A stretch of DNA of 64,000 bases from Nocardioides sp. J54. GTDB lineage: Bacteria; Actinomycetota; Actinomycetes; Propionibacteriales; Nocardioidaceae. Shown here piece by piece: positions 8,687 to 20,206 of this stretch. The position numbers and the translations under genes are program-made. How positions within the stretch are numbered: position 1 is the stretch's first letter; each line of letters begins with the position of its first letter. The stretch covers positions 43,922-107,921 of the forward strand of contig NZ_JAER01000012.1 of assembly GCF_000519005.1 (NCBI RefSeq), read 5' to 3'. The notes under the pieces were generated by a model. It was not told the DNA's origin and did not search any database. It worked only from the letters and a program-made list of their open reading frames with translations.

Positions 8687-9517
8687 GTGACTTCGCTCCC
8701 CGGCAGCGGCCTGCGCGTCGCGCTGTTCGCCACCTGCTTCAACGACACGATGTGGCCCGAGACGCCCAGGGCGGTGGTGACGGTCCTCGAGCGGCTCGGT
8801 GTGAGCGTCGACTTCCCGCTCGAGCAGACCTGCTGCGGGCAGATGTTCACCAACACGGGCTACGCCCGCGAGGCGCTGCCGCTGGTCGAGCGCTTCGCCG
8901 ACGTCTTCGAGGAGTACGACGCCGTGGTGGCTCCCTCGGGCTCCTGCGTCGGCAGCGTGCGGCACCAGCACGCCGGGGTCGCGCGGGGCTGCGGCCGGCC
9001 GGCGCTGGCCGACCGTGCGACGGCGGCGGCCGGGAAGGTCTACGAGCTCAGCGAGCTGCTGATCGACGTCCTGGGGGTGACCGACGTGGGCGCGACCTTC
9101 CCGCACCGGGTGACCTACCACCCGACCTGCCACTCGCTGCGGATGCTGCGCGTGGCCGACAAGCCGCTGCGGTTGCTGCGCGAGGTGCGCGGCATCGAGC
9201 TGGTCGACCTGCCCGAGGCCGAGGAGTGCTGCGGCTTCGGCGGCACCTTCGCGATGAAGAACTCCGACACCTCGGTGGCGATGGGGGCCGACAAGGCCCA
9301 GCACGTCCGCGAGACCCGCGCCGAGGTCCTGGTCGCCGGTGACAACAGCTGCCTCGCCCACATCGGCGGCCTCCTCACCCGCCAGCGCTCCGGCACCCGT
9401 GTCATGCACCTGGCCGAGGTGCTGGCGTCCACCGAGCGCGACTTCGCCGCCGCGAACGAGCTCGGCGGTCCGCCGTACGCGGCCGGTGCGCGCGACGGCA
9501 GGGAGGCGACGGCATGA
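8687..9517 (+). CDS. lutA: L-lactate utilisation protein LutA (CCG-domain Fe-S oxidoreductase)
   Basis: 276 aa. Two CCG-type cysteine motifs are visible (EQTCCGQMFTNTG near residue 45 and EAEECCGFGGTF near residue 185), each preceded by a single cysteine, the pattern of LutA/YkgE that binds Fe-S or heterodisulfide-like centres. With LutB and LutC it oxidises L-lactate to pyruvate. The start is GTG at 8687 behind GGGAGG; ATG at 8630 is further up with no such signal. Its stop overlaps the lutB start by 4 bp. Confidence 0.9.
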   Translation: MTSLPGSGLRVALFATCFNDTMWPETPRAVVTVLERLGVSVDFPLEQTCCGQMFTNTGYAREALPLVERFADVFEEYDAVVAPSGSCVGSVRHQHAGVARGCGRPALADRATAAAGKVYELSELLIDVLGVTDVGATFPHRVTYHPTCHSLRMLRVADKPLRLLREVRGIELVDLPEAEECCGFGGTFAMKNSDTSVAMGADKAQHVRETRAEVLVAGDNSCLAHIGGLLTRQRSGTRVMHLAEVLASTERDFAAANELGGPPYAAGARDGREATA

Positions 9518-10962
9518 GCGGCACCTTCCTCGGCATGCCGTCGTTCCAGGCCGCGGCAAAGGAGGCGCTGGGCAACGCCCAGCAGCGGCGCAACCTCGAG
9601 CACGCCACCCGCACGATCCGCGGCAAGCGGGCGCAGGTCGTCGCCGAGCTCGATGACTGGGAGGGCCTGCGGCGCACGGCCGCGGCGATCAAGGACAACG
9701 TCCTCACCCACCTCGACTCCTACCTGCTGCAGCTGGAGGAGTCGCTCACCCGCGCCGGCGCGACGGTGCACTGGGCGTCCGACGCCGAGGAGGCCAACCG
9801 GATCATCACCGGCCTGGTCCGGGCGACGGGTACCGACGAGGTCGTCAAGGTCAAGTCGATGGCGACCCAGGAGATCGGCCTCAACGAGGCGCTCGAGGAG
9901 GCCGGCATCCGTGCGTGGGAGACCGACCTGGCCGAGCTGATCGTCCAGCTGGGGCACGACCGTCCCAGCCACATCCTGGTGCCGGCCGTCCACCGCAACC
10001 GCGCGGAGATCCGCGAGATCTTCCTGCGCGAGATGGGCCAGGTCGGCGCGCCTCCCCCGGCCGTCCTCACCTCCGACCCGCGCGAGCTCGCGGAGGCGGC
10101 GCGGGTGCACCTGCGCGAGAAGTTCCTGCGCGCGAGGGTCGCCGTCTCGGGGGCGAACTTCGCCGTCGCCGACACCGGCACCCTCGTGGTGGTGGAGTCG
10201 GAGGGCAACGGCCGGATGTGCCTCACCCTGCCCGAGACGCTGATCAGCGTCGTCGGCATCGAGAAGGTCGTGCCGCGCCTGGAGGACCTCGAGGTCTTCC
10301 TGCAGCTCCTGCCGCGCAGCTCCACCGGGGAGCGGATGAATCCCTACACGTCCACGTGGACGGGCGTCACCCCCGGCGACGGGCCGCAGGACGTGCACGT
10401 CGTGCTGCTCGACAACGGCCGCACGGACGCGCTCGCCGACAGCGTCGGGCGGCAGGCCCTGCGCTGCATCCGCTGCTCGGCGTGCCTCAACGTCTGCCCC
10501 GTCTACCAGCGCGTCGGCGGCCACGCCTACGGCTCGGTCTACCCCGGCCCGATCGGCGCGATCCTCAACCCGCAGCTGCGCGGGACGACCAGCGAGGTCG
10601 ACCAGTCGCTGCCCTACGCGTCGTCGCTGTGCGGCGCGTGCGGCGACGTCTGCCCGGTGGGGATCGAGATCCCCGACCTCATCGTCCACCTGCGCACCCG
10701 GGTCGTCGACGAGCACCGCGGCGGCGTCCCGTCCGGCGAGCAGCTCGCCATGAAGGGCGCCGCGTGGCTCTTCGCCGACCACCGGCGCTGGGAGAAGGCG
10801 CAGAAGGGCGCCGAGCTCGGCGGTCGGGTCCTCGGGGGCAAGGACACCATCGGCCGCCTGCCGGGCCCGCTGGCGGCCTGGAGCGATGCCCGCGACGCCC
10901 CGACCCCACCTGCGGAGACCTTCCGGACGTGGTGGAAGCGGGAGAAGGGAGGCCGGCGATGA
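9514..10962 (+). CDS. lutB: L-lactate utilisation iron-sulfur protein LutB
   Basis: 482 aa, the usual LutB/YkgF length. The N-terminal LUD domain is followed near residue 310 by two ferredoxin-type clusters, CIRCSACLNVCPVY and CGACGDVCPVGI, each set up for a [4Fe-4S] centre. It passes electrons from lactate oxidation within the LutABC complex. ATG at 9514 overlaps the lutA stop (ATGA), and its own stop overlaps lutC in the same way, so the three subunits are translationally coupled. Confidence 0.93.
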   Translation: MSGTFLGMPSFQAAAKEALGNAQQRRNLEHATRTIRGKRAQVVAELDDWEGLRRTAAAIKDNVLTHLDSYLLQLEESLTRAGATVHWASDAEEANRIITGLVRATGTDEVVKVKSMATQEIGLNEALEEAGIRAWETDLAELIVQLGHDRPSHILVPAVHRNRAEIREIFLREMGQVGAPPPAVLTSDPRELAEAARVHLREKFLRARVAVSGANFAVADTGTLVVVESEGNGRMCLTLPETLISVVGIEKVVPRLEDLEVFLQLLPRSSTGERMNPYTSTWTGVTPGDGPQDVHVVLLDNGRTDALADSVGRQALRCIRCSACLNVCPVYQRVGGHAYGSVYPGPIGAILNPQLRGTTSEVDQSLPYASSLCGACGDVCPVGIEIPDLIVHLRTRVVDEHRGGVPSGEQLAMKGAAWLFADHRRWEKAQKGAELGGRVLGGKDTIGRLPGPLAAWSDARDAPTPPAETFRTWWKREKGGRR

Positions 10963-11609
10963 GCAGCCGCGCAGCGATCCTCGGCAGGGTCAGCGCCGCC
11001 CTGGCCGGCGCCGACCGGGTGCCCCCGCCCCGGCAGGAGTACGGCGCTCCGGCCGCCGTGCCCGACGTCGTCGGCCTGTTCGTCGAGCGGGTCGAGGACT
11101 ACCGCGCCGTCGTCGAGCAGGTCGCACCGCAGGAGCTCGCCGCCGCCGTGGCCCGCGCGCTGGGCGGGACCGACCGGGTCGTCGTACCCCCGGGGCTGGA
11201 GGGGGCGTGGCTCTCCGCGCTCGACGGGGCCGAGGTGCTCGTCGACGACGGGGACCTCTCCCCCGACGACCTGGACCGGTGCGGCGCGGTCGTCACCGCA
11301 GCGGCCGTCGGCATCGCCACGACTGGCACGATCGTGCTCGACCACCGACCCGACCAGGGCCGCCGGGCGCTGTCGCTGGTGCCCGACCTGCACGTGTGCG
11401 TGGTGCGGGAGTCACAGCTCGTCGGCGACGTCCCCGAGTCGGTCACGCTGCTGCGCGCCGCCGTCGACGCCGGCCGTCCGTCGACGTGGATCAGCGGTCC
11501 CTCGGCGACCAGCGACATCGAGCTGGAGCGGGTCGAGGGCGTCCACGGTCCGAGAACCCTGCACGTGCTGCTCGTCCGTGACGGGGACGGTCTACAGTCA
11601 CCGGCATGA
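10959..11609 (+). CDS. lutC: L-lactate utilisation protein LutC (LUD domain)
   Basis: 216 aa, single LUD domain. The family segments [18 protein letters not shown] and [18 protein letters not shown] are present, the latter being the conserved LutC/YkgG core; the protein also ends in the conserved SATSDIE region. It is the third subunit of the lactate oxidation complex. It starts by ATGA overlap with lutB and ends by ATGA overlap with the PEP-synthase regulatory gene, tying lactate oxidation to PEP formation in one transcript. Confidence 0.92.
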   Translation: MSSRAAILGRVSAALAGADRVPPPRQEYGAPAAVPDVVGLFVERVEDYRAVVEQVAPQELAAAVARALGGTDRVVVPPGLEGAWLSALDGAEVLVDDGDLSPDDLDRCGAVVTAAAVGIATTGTIVLDHRPDQGRRALSLVPDLHVCVVRESQLVGDVPESVTLLRAAVDAGRPSTWISGPSATSDIELERVEGVHGPRTLHVLLVRDGDGLQSPA

Positions 11610-12516
11610 CGACGGCCGGCAGGGCGAACCGCGGGGCTGCGGACGACGTGGTGCCGGTCTTCTTCCTGTCCGACAGCACCGGCATCAGTGCCGAGACGAT
11701 GGGCAACGCGCTGCTCATCCAGTTCCCCGAGCTGCGCTTCGAGCGGACGGTCATCCCGTTCATCTCCACCGTCGAGGACGCGCGCGAGGTGGTCGCCCGC
11801 CTCGACCGGACGCTGGACGAGAGCCCGCGCACGCCCCTGGTGTTCACGACGGCGGCGAGCGACGAGGTCCGGCTCGAGCTGCAGCGCACCCGCTGCCCGG
11901 TCATCGACTTCTTCGACATGCACATGCAGCGGGTGGAGTCGATCCTCGACACCCGCGGCGTGCGGCTGCCGGCCCGGCTGCACGGCGTGGGCGACGTCCA
12001 GCGCTACAACAGCCGGATGCAGGCGATCGAGTACGCCATCGAGCACGACGACGGCCAGAGCCTGCGCAGCCTGGAGAAGGCCGACGTGATCCTCGTGGCG
12101 CCCTCGCGCTGCGGCAAGACACCGACGTCGATGTACCTCGCCCTGCAGCACGGGCTGTTCGTCGCGAACTACCCGATCGTCGAGGACGACCTCGACCACA
12201 CCGACCTGCCGCGTCCCGTCCGGCACCTGCGCGAGCGGTGCTTCGGGCTGACCACCTCCCCGCAACGCCTCGCAGCGGTGCGCGAGGAGCGCCGGCCCGG
12301 GTCGCGTTACGCCTCCCTCGAGCAGTGCACCTTCGAGCTGCGCCGCACCGCCGAGATGTTCCGGCGCCACGACCTCCCGGTCGTCGACTCCTCGACCAAG
12401 TCGGTCGAGGAGATCTCGACGATCATCCTGCAGCGGCTGAAGACCATGAAGGCTCTGCCCCCGTCGGTCGCGCGTCCACCGAGCTCACCCGTCCCCGGAA
12501 CCCCGAGGAGTCGTCC

Positions 12517-12520
<4 letters not shown>
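11606..12520 (+). CDS. ppsR: Putative PEP synthase regulatory kinase/pyrophosphorylase (PSRP/PpsR, DUF299)
   Basis: 304 aa. The family signature [19 protein letters not shown] opens the protein, and the P-loop-like motif [15 protein letters not shown] lies near residue 170. Members phosphorylate, and by phosphorolysis reactivate, a threonine next to the catalytic histidine of PEP synthase or pyruvate phosphate dikinase, switching gluconeogenesis. The immediate downstream gene is PEP synthase, overlapping by 4 bp, so the substrate is clear from context. The last about 20 residues are Pro/Ser-rich and may be a family-specific tail. Confidence 0.92.
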
Positions 12521-14892
<2,372 letters not shown>

Positions 14893-14920
14893 CCGGCTGA
14901 CGGGGCTGACGGACGGCTGC

Positions 14921-14950
14921 GAGCCGCGGCTGGGGTGCCGGCCGCGGCTC
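14921..14950 (+). terminator. Hairpin terminator after ppsA
   Basis: A perfect 10-bp stem (GAGCCGCGGC at 14921-14930 with GCCGCGGCTC at 14941-14950) with a 10-nt loop, 29 bp after the ppsA stop. There is no U tract, which is common for actinobacterial terminators. It could serve both ppsA and the small convergent gene. Confidence 0.55.
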
Positions 14951-14958
14951 AGCCGGCG

Positions 14959-15150
14959 TCAGGAGTCGCGCTCGCCGATCGCGGCGACGACGAGGCGGAC
15001 CCGGTCGTCGTCGTACTCGAGCTGCAGGTAGTCCGGCCCGACCTCGAACCGGTCGGACGCCTCCTGCTGCCAGACCGGCTCGCCGAAGCGTGCCCGGACC
15101 TCGGCCCGGGTGGGCGTCGCGGACAGCCCGTCGTCCGCGACGGTCTGCAC
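14959..15150 (-). CDS. Small hypothetical acidic protein
   Basis: 63 aa with a plausible GTG start at 15150, convergent with ppsA and ending just beyond its terminator hairpin. The sequence (EVRARFGEPVWQQE, then YLQLEYDDDRVRLVV) looks like a small folded alpha/beta protein rather than an antisense shadow, since no gene is on the other strand here. I do not recognise the family. The start is uncertain because no ATG or strong ribosome site is near. Confidence 0.45.
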   Translation of the reverse strand: MQTVADDGLSATPTRAEVRARFGEPVWQQEASDRFEVGPDYLQLEYDDDRVRLVVAAIGERDS

Positions 15151-15277
15151 GATGACGGACTGCAGACGTCCTCGTCGACGATGTACTCCGCGGACCTCTG
15201 CTCGGCGATCCGTGCCGGTGCTACTGCCCCTGCCGAGCGTGCTGAGACGTGCGGGGTGTGACGTGCGTCAAATAATC

Positions 15278-15295
15278 GGGGGTGCCGGGACCCCC
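15278..15295 (+). promoter_or_regulatory. Hairpin in the mqo leader
   Basis: GGGGGT at 15278-15283 pairs with ACCCCC at 15290-15295 around a 6-nt loop, ending 22 bp before the mqo ATG. An AT-rich stretch (AATAAT at 15271-15276) just upstream could be a -10 box. Its role, if any, is unknown. Confidence 0.3.
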
Positions 15296-15317
15296 CGCTG
15301 CTTGTGAATGATTTCCC

Positions 15318-16841
15318 ATGCTGGATAACAGGAGGGTGCACACCTCTGTAGCGCAGCCGCCCGCGGAGCAGACCACCGACGTGCTCCTCATCGGCGGCGG
15401 GATCATGAGCGCCACCCTCGCCTCCCTCATCGCCGAGCTCGAGCCGACCTGGTCGATCCGGGTCCTCGAGCGGCTCGACCGCCCCGCGCGGGAGAGCTCG
15501 AACCCGTGGAACAACGCGGGCACCGGCCACGCCGCCCTCTGCGAGCTGAACTACACGCCGCAGGCCGAGGACGGCACGGTCGACATCTCCAAGGCCGTGA
15601 CCGTGAACGAGCAGTTCGCGGTCTCGCGCCAGCTGTGGTCCTTCCTCGTGGAGGCGGGCCGGATCCCGGACCCCGAGGCCTTCATCCACGCGACCCCGCA
15701 CATGAGCTTCGTCTGGGGCGAGGAGAACGTCGCCTACCTGCGCGAGCGCCACGCCCTGCTGTCGGCGCACCCGCTGTTCGAGGGCATGGAGTACTCCGAG
15801 GACCCGGCGCAGATCGCGCAGTGGGCCCCGCTGCTGGGAGCCGGGCGCACCGGCGACGAGCCGATCGCGGCGACGTACTCCCCCGAGGGCACCGACGTCG
15901 ACTTCGGCGCGCTCACCGAGCTGCTGCTGCAGTCGGTCGCCGAGCGCGGCGCGAGCATCGACTACGACGCGCACGTCAAGCTGGTCCACCGCACCATGGA
16001 CGGCACCTGGCACGTCATGGGCAAGCAGGGTGGCGAGAAGTTCCACCACCGCGCCCGCTTCGTGTTCGTCGGCGCCGGTGGACAGGCGCTGACGCTGCTG
16101 CAGAAGTCGCGGATCCCCGAAATCAAGGGCTTCGGCGGCTTCCCCGTCAGCGGCGAGTTCCTGCGCACCAGCAACCCCGACGTGGTGGCCCGCCACCACG
16201 CCAAGGTCTACGGCAAGGCCGCGGTCGGCGCTCCCCCGATGTCGGTGCCGCACCTGGACACCCGCGTCGTGGACGGCAAGGCCAGCCTGATGTTCGGCCC
16301 GTACGCCGGCTTCAGCCCCCGCTTCCTCAAGCACGGCTCGCTGCTCGACCTGTTCCGCTCGCTGCGCGGGCACAACATCGTGCCGATGATCCGCGCCGGC
16401 CTCGCGAACATCCCGCTGACCGTCTACCTGGTCACCCAGCTGCTCGCGTCGGCGAAGAAGAAGTTCACCGAGCTGAAGGCCTTCTTCCCCGACGCCGACC
16501 CCGCCGACTGGGAGAAGATCACCGCCGGCCAGCGGGTCCAGGTGATCCGCCCCGACGGCGTGCTGCAGTTCGGCACCGAGGTGATCACGCACCGCGACGG
16601 CACGATCGCGGGCCTGCTGGGCGCCTCGCCGGGCGCCTCGACCGCGGCCCCGATCATGCTCGAGGTCCTCGAGCGCTGCTTCCCTGAGCGCTGGGAGGCC
16701 TGGCAGCCGCAGCTGCGGGAGATCGTGCCGAGCCACGGCAGCGCACTCTCGGACGACCCGGACTTCGCCCGCGAGGTCCGCGACCGCACCGCGAAGGTGC
16801 TCGGCCTGGACGCCGACGCCGCTGTGCGGGGCGCTGCCTGA
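15318..16841 (+). CDS. mqo: Malate:quinone oxidoreductase
   Basis: 507 aa. The FAD-binding N-terminus (LLIGGGIMSATLASLIAELE) and the family block SSNPWNNAGTGHAALCELNY identify Mqo, the membrane-associated FAD enzyme that oxidises L-malate to oxaloacetate and reduces the quinone pool. The full length is present, including VFVGAGGQALTLLQK and the C-terminal GASPGAST motif. The start is not fully settled: ATG 15318 has no clear ribosome site upstream, while AGGAGG lies just inside the frame, directly against an in-frame GTG at 15336. It stands alone, followed by a strong terminator. Confidence 0.93.
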   Translation: MLDNRRVHTSVAQPPAEQTTDVLLIGGGIMSATLASLIAELEPTWSIRVLERLDRPARESSNPWNNAGTGHAALCELNYTPQAEDGTVDISKAVTVNEQFAVSRQLWSFLVEAGRIPDPEAFIHATPHMSFVWGEENVAYLRERHALLSAHPLFEGMEYSEDPAQIAQWAPLLGAGRTGDEPIAATYSPEGTDVDFGALTELLLQSVAERGASIDYDAHVKLVHRTMDGTWHVMGKQGGEKFHHRARFVFVGAGGQALTLLQKSRIPEIKGFGGFPVSGEFLRTSNPDVVARHHAKVYGKAAVGAPPMSVPHLDTRVVDGKASLMFGPYAGFSPRFLKHGSLLDLFRSLRGHNIVPMIRAGLANIPLTVYLVTQLLASAKKKFTELKAFFPDADPADWEKITAGQRVQVIRPDGVLQFGTEVITHRDGTIAGLLGASPGASTAAPIMLEVLERCFPERWEAWQPQLREIVPSHGSALSDDPDFAREVRDRTAKVLGLDADAAVRGAA

Positions 16842-16853
16842 GCCCCACCTGCC

Positions 16854-16882
16854 TGGCGCGCCCGGTATGAGCGGGCGCGCCA
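16854..16882 (+). terminator. Hairpin terminator after mqo
   Basis: Perfect 11-bp stem, TGGCGCGCCCG at 16854-16864 with CGGGCGCGCCA at 16872-16882 and a 7-nt loop, 12 bp after the mqo stop. No U tract follows. Confidence 0.6.
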
Positions 16883-16949
16883 CGGGGTAACTCCCGGTCC
16901 CCTCGGCGCGGCGTCCCACCGCGCCCTCTGCCGGCCCGAGGAGCGCACC

Positions 16950-17150
16950 ATGTACTTCGACACCAAGCCCTGCCAGGTGTGCGGCTCCCAGGTCGAGCTG
17001 CGGGCGGGCGGCCCCGAGAGAGCCGACCTGTCCGAGCCGGTCGGTCCGGCCGACGGCGTCGTCGGCGACGGCGACTCCACCCCGGACGAGCGGGTCTGCA
17101 CCAACGCCGACTGCCCGACCAACCAGGCGGGCAGCAGCGACCAGCCCTGA
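16950..17150 (+). CDS. Small putative zinc-ribbon protein
   Basis: 66 aa with two cysteine pairs, CQVC near the N-terminus (residues 8-11) and CTNADC near the C-terminus, separated by an acidic Gly/Pro-rich linker, suggesting a small zinc-binding knuckle. ATG at 16950 has GAGGAGC a suitable distance upstream. A GTAT-N16-GGGTAA arrangement at 16865-16890 resembles an actinobacterial SigB-type stress promoter, though it overlaps the mqo terminator. No family recognised. Confidence 0.6.
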   Translation: MYFDTKPCQVCGSQVELRAGGPERADLSEPVGPADGVVGDGDSTPDERVCTNADCPTNQAGSSDQP

Positions 17151-17179
17151 GGCCAGGTCCGGCTCGGCTGCGCCGGCGC

Positions 17180-17356
17180 TCAGGCTCCTCCGTCGCGACG
17201 GCCGCCACGGCGGCGGCCCCGCTGACGCGTGGTCCGCGGCGCCTGCTCACGGAGGTCGTGCTCGATCTCGCGGGCGCGACGGCGCTCGAACAGCAGGATC
17301 GCCAACGCGATGCCCAGCATCACGACGACGGTGAGGACGAGCCCGAAGAGGTCCAT
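17180..17356 (-). CDS. Small single-pass membrane protein
   Basis: 58 aa. One hydrophobic segment (LFGLVLTVVVMLGIALAILLF, residues 3-23) is followed by a strongly basic tail (RRRAREIEHDLREQ... RRGRRRGGRR). This is the typical layout of short actinobacterial membrane proteins of unknown role. ATG at 17356. It lies 35 bp downstream of the 118-aa membrane protein on the same strand and may be co-transcribed. Confidence 0.6.
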   Translation of the reverse strand: MDLFGLVLTVVVMLGIALAILLFERRRAREIEHDLREQAPRTTRQRGRRRGGRRDGGA

Positions 17357-17391
17357 GCCCGGGCGGTACCCAGCACCGCCGCGAGCACCGG

Positions 17392-17748
17392 TCACAGGGT
17401 GAGCGCGATGAGCACCGGCGCCACGAGGAGCAGCGCGACCACCCAGGCCCGGATCACGGCCTGCTCGTAGCGGGGCCACCGGACCCCGACGAGGGCGAGC
17501 AGCCCGAGGAGCGTGAGGAAGGGGATGAGCCACCAGAAGAAGCTCTGCCCGAGGAGGACTAGCTTGCCGAAGATCGGCAGGAAGCCGATGACCAGCAGCA
17601 CCTCCCACCAGGACGCCTTCTGGGTGAGCTTTCCCTCGGCACCCGGGTGGGTCGCCTGCAGGTGCTCGAAGAACTCCCCCGTCGCCGCCTGGGACGCAGC
17701 GGCTGCGTCCTCGCCCGGACGGTCGCCCGCCAGTCGCACGACCGGCAC
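17392..17748 (-). CDS. Small membrane protein, two to three transmembrane segments
   Basis: 118 aa with a GTG start at 17748. About 45 hydrophilic residues precede two hydrophobic blocks (WWEVLLVIGFLPIFGKLVLL plus a WWLIPFLTLLGLLALVGV segment) and a C-terminal helix (VIRAWVVALLLVAPVLIALTL). No family recognised and no catalytic motif. The start is uncertain because no clear ribosome site is visible. The 58-aa membrane protein follows on the same strand. Confidence 0.6.
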   Translation of the reverse strand: MPVVRLAGDRPGEDAAAASQAATGEFFEHLQATHPGAEGKLTQKASWWEVLLVIGFLPIFGKLVLLGQSFFWWLIPFLTLLGLLALVGVRWPRYEQAVIRAWVVALLLVAPVLIALTL

Positions 17749-17873
17749 CAGACGTCGGCAGCACTCACCGCACCACCGTCCACCACCTGCGGACGGCTGT
17801 AGCGCCCGCGCACCCGCTCCACGTCAGCGACCCACCTTCGGTCCGAGCACCACCCGTCCCGGGTGGGGCCGGC

Positions 17874-17996
17874 TCAGTAGCAGGGCGCGCCCTCGCAGCA
17901 CGGGCGGATGTAGCCGCAGCCGTCGCACCGCTCGTGGGAGGTCTCCCACCGCATCATCGTCTGGCAGTTGGGGCAGGGCTCGGTCAGGTCAGCCAC
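17874..17996 (-). CDS. 40-aa zinc-ribbon protein
   Basis: A 40-residue protein from GTG 17996 with CPNC, CDGC and a terminal CC...C (EPCPNCQTMMRWETSHERC then GYIRPCCEGAPCY). I recall nearly the same short sequence as a conserved hypothetical protein in many actinobacteria. The cysteine spacing suggests one zinc ribbon plus an extra cysteine cluster. Function unknown. It is divergent from the APC permease gene. Confidence 0.6.
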   Translation of the reverse strand: MADLTEPCPNCQTMMRWETSHERCDGCGYIRPCCEGAPCY

Positions 17997-18137
17997 AGAC
18001 CCCAGCGTAGGTGGGGCGGCTGCGGCTGCGGCGGAGGCACGACGGTCCTTGCAGGAGGACCAGCGAAGCGTCGTACTCATGTTTCCGGCGGTTCGGGGAA
18101 CCGGGGAGTCGCACATCCCCCAGCTCCGGAGGCTGAC

Positions 18138-19583
18138 ATGACGTCGTCCCAGACCGCGGACCGGTCGAGTCCCGACGCGGAGGTGGAGCTCACCCGGAGC
18201 ATCACCGGCCGCCTGCTCTTCTTCTACGTGCTCGGGGACGTCCTCGGCTCGGGCATCTACGTCCTCATCGGGTCGGTCGCCGGGGAGGTCGGCGGTGCGT
18301 TCTGGATCGCCTTCGCCGTGGGCGTCTCGGTCGCCGCGATCACCGGGCTCGCGTACGCCGAGCTCGCGACGAAGTACCCCAAGGCAGCGGGGGCAGCGCT
18401 CTACCTCTACAAGGCGTTCGGGAACCGGCCGCTGGCATTCCTCGTGACGGTGTCCTTCCTGTCCGCCAGCTTCGCTGCGGCGGGGTCGCTCTCGGTCGGG
18501 TTCGCGCGCTACTTCCTCGAGCTGTGGGACGTCCCGCCCGCGCTCCTGGTGGCGCTGCTCTTCCTGCTGGTGCTGACGATCATCAACTTCATCGGCATCA
18601 CCGAGTCGGTCGTGGTCAACATGGTGATGACCATCGTCGAGCTCTCCGGCCTCGTCATCGTGGTCGGGATCGGGATCTGGTTCGTCGCCCAGGGCGACGC
18701 CGACTTCGGCCGGATCACCGAGTTCGAGACCACGACGACCCCGATCTTCGCGATCATCGCGGGCGTCGCGCTCGCCTTCTTCGCCATGACCGGCTTCGAG
18801 AACGTCGCCAACGTCGCGGAGGAGACGGTCGACCCGCAGCGCTCGTTCCCGCGGGCCCTCATCGGCGGCATGGTCGCTGCGGGCGTCATCTACGTGCTGG
18901 TCGCGATCACCGCGTCCCTGGTCGTCGGCGCCAAGGACCTCGCCGCGTCCGACGCCGCCCTGCTGGAGGTCGTGAAGGCGGACATCATCCCGGTGCCGCT
19001 GGGCTTCATGACGACGCTGTTCGCGATCATCGCGTGCATCGCGATCACCAACACGACCCTGGTCGCGGTGGTCACCCAGCCACGCATCCTCTACGGCATG
19101 GCTCGCGAGGACGTCGTCCCCGGCGTGTTCGCGAAGCTGCACCCCGGCCGCCGCAGCCCGTGGGTCGGGCTGATCTTCTCCGCGCTCGTCGTCGCCGCCC
19201 TGCTGGTCATCGGCACGCTGGTGGTCGAGGCCGGCGGCGGCATCGACCTGATCGCGCGGCTGGCGACGGTCACCGTCGTGCTGCTGCTCTTCATCTACTT
19301 CCTCGTGATCCTCGCGGCGCTCAAGCTGTCCGGCCAGGACGTCACCGACCAGACCTTCCGCGCGCCGCGGCCGCTGCTCTACGTCGGCCTGATCGGCAAC
19401 ATCGTGCTGCTGGGGTACGTCGTCGTGGACGACCCGACGTCCGTGGTGTGGTGCGCGGGCCTGCTCGCCATCGGCGGGGTGCTGTTCCTCCTCGAGCACT
19501 TCTTCGGTCGCCGCAACCGTCCACCGACGGCCGCCCCGGGTGACCCGACGACCACCACGACCACCGGCGCGGAAGGAGCCTGA
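18138..19583 (+). CDS. APC superfamily amino-acid permease
   Basis: 481 aa with about 12 to 13 transmembrane segments. The first helix has the APC glycine motif (GDVLGSGIYVLIG), and the conserved FFAMTGFENVANVAEE segment of the sixth helix region is present, as is the later ILYGMAREDVVP motif. It probably imports an amino acid or amine by proton symport. ATG at 18138 follows CCGGAGG. A UspA-type protein starts 2 bp after its stop, a frequent pairing for stress-linked transporters. The substrate cannot be told. Confidence 0.85.
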   Translation: MTSSQTADRSSPDAEVELTRSITGRLLFFYVLGDVLGSGIYVLIGSVAGEVGGAFWIAFAVGVSVAAITGLAYAELATKYPKAAGAALYLYKAFGNRPLAFLVTVSFLSASFAAAGSLSVGFARYFLELWDVPPALLVALLFLLVLTIINFIGITESVVVNMVMTIVELSGLVIVVGIGIWFVAQGDADFGRITEFETTTTPIFAIIAGVALAFFAMTGFENVANVAEETVDPQRSFPRALIGGMVAAGVIYVLVAITASLVVGAKDLAASDAALLEVVKADIIPVPLGFMTTLFAIIACIAITNTTLVAVVTQPRILYGMAREDVVPGVFAKLHPGRRSPWVGLIFSALVVAALLVIGTLVVEAGGGIDLIARLATVTVVLLLFIYFLVILAALKLSGQDVTDQTFRAPRPLLYVGLIGNIVLLGYVVVDDPTSVVWCAGLLAIGGVLFLLEHFFGRRNRPPTAAPGDPTTTTTTGAEGA

Positions 19584-19584
19584 C

Positions 19585-20058
19585 ATGCACGTCCTCGTCA
19601 CGACGGACGGCTCGCGCCAGTCCCTGCAGGCCGCCCGCACGTTCCTCGGCTTCGCCGACCCGACGAAGGTCACCGACGTGTCCGTGGTCGCCGTCGTCCG
19701 GCCGCTGTCCTCGGTCGCCTTCGCGGACGAGATCTCCGGCGCCTCCCCCGCCTCGTCCGGTCCCGAGCGCACCTTCCGCGCCGAGGCCGAGCGGGCCGTC
19801 GCCACGGTCGCCGCCGAGTTCGACGGCTGGGGCCCCAAGGTGCACCAGCGGATCCGCAGCGGCTCGCCGGCCAACGAGATCATCAAGGCGGCCCGCCAGC
19901 TCGGTGCCGGCCTGGTCGTCATCGCGGCGGGTGGTCGCGGGCTCAGCGAGTCGGTGCTGATGGGCAGCACGGCCCAGCGGGTCCAGCACTACGCGCCGTG
20001 CCCGGTGCTCGTCGTACGGCCGCAGCCGCGGGCGCGCAAGAAGGCGCCGAAGCGCTAG
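19585..20058 (+). CDS. Universal stress protein UspA family
   Basis: 157 aa, one Usp domain. [15 protein letters not shown] opens the fold and the ATP-binding loop is intact ([18 protein letters not shown], the G-2x-G-9x-G-S/T pattern), then [11 protein letters not shown]-binding Usp proteins act in stress survival and often regulate an adjacent transporter. Here it follows the APC permease by one base after the stop and precedes katG. The C-terminus has a short basic tail (RARKKAPKR). Confidence 0.88.
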   Translation: MHVLVTTDGSRQSLQAARTFLGFADPTKVTDVSVVAVVRPLSSVAFADEISGASPASSGPERTFRAEAERAVATVAAEFDGWGPKVHQRIRSGSPANEIIKAARQLGAGLVVIAAGGRGLSESVLMGSTAQRVQHYAPCPVLVVRPQPRARKKAPKR

Positions 20059-20206
20059 CCCGTTACATCCCGATCCCCGGGGTACCACGCTGCCGAGGCG
20101 GGCCTGGTCCTCGCGTGCTCCCTGCTGCCCGTTGCGCGGGTGCAGGGTGCAGGACGAGACTCCGGCTACGTGCACCAACCTCGAGACGAAGGACGGGAAG
20201 CGAACC

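Noticed and set aside
17559..17822. Minus-strand frame containing WCRSCDW
   Set aside because: It overlaps the 118-aa membrane protein in another frame, becomes Arg/Ser-rich low-complexity sequence, and has no ribosome site.
20059..20206. furA-like regulator expected upstream of katG
   Set aside because: The upstream neighbour is a UspA gene and the 148-bp gap has no open frame with a Fur-type HTH.
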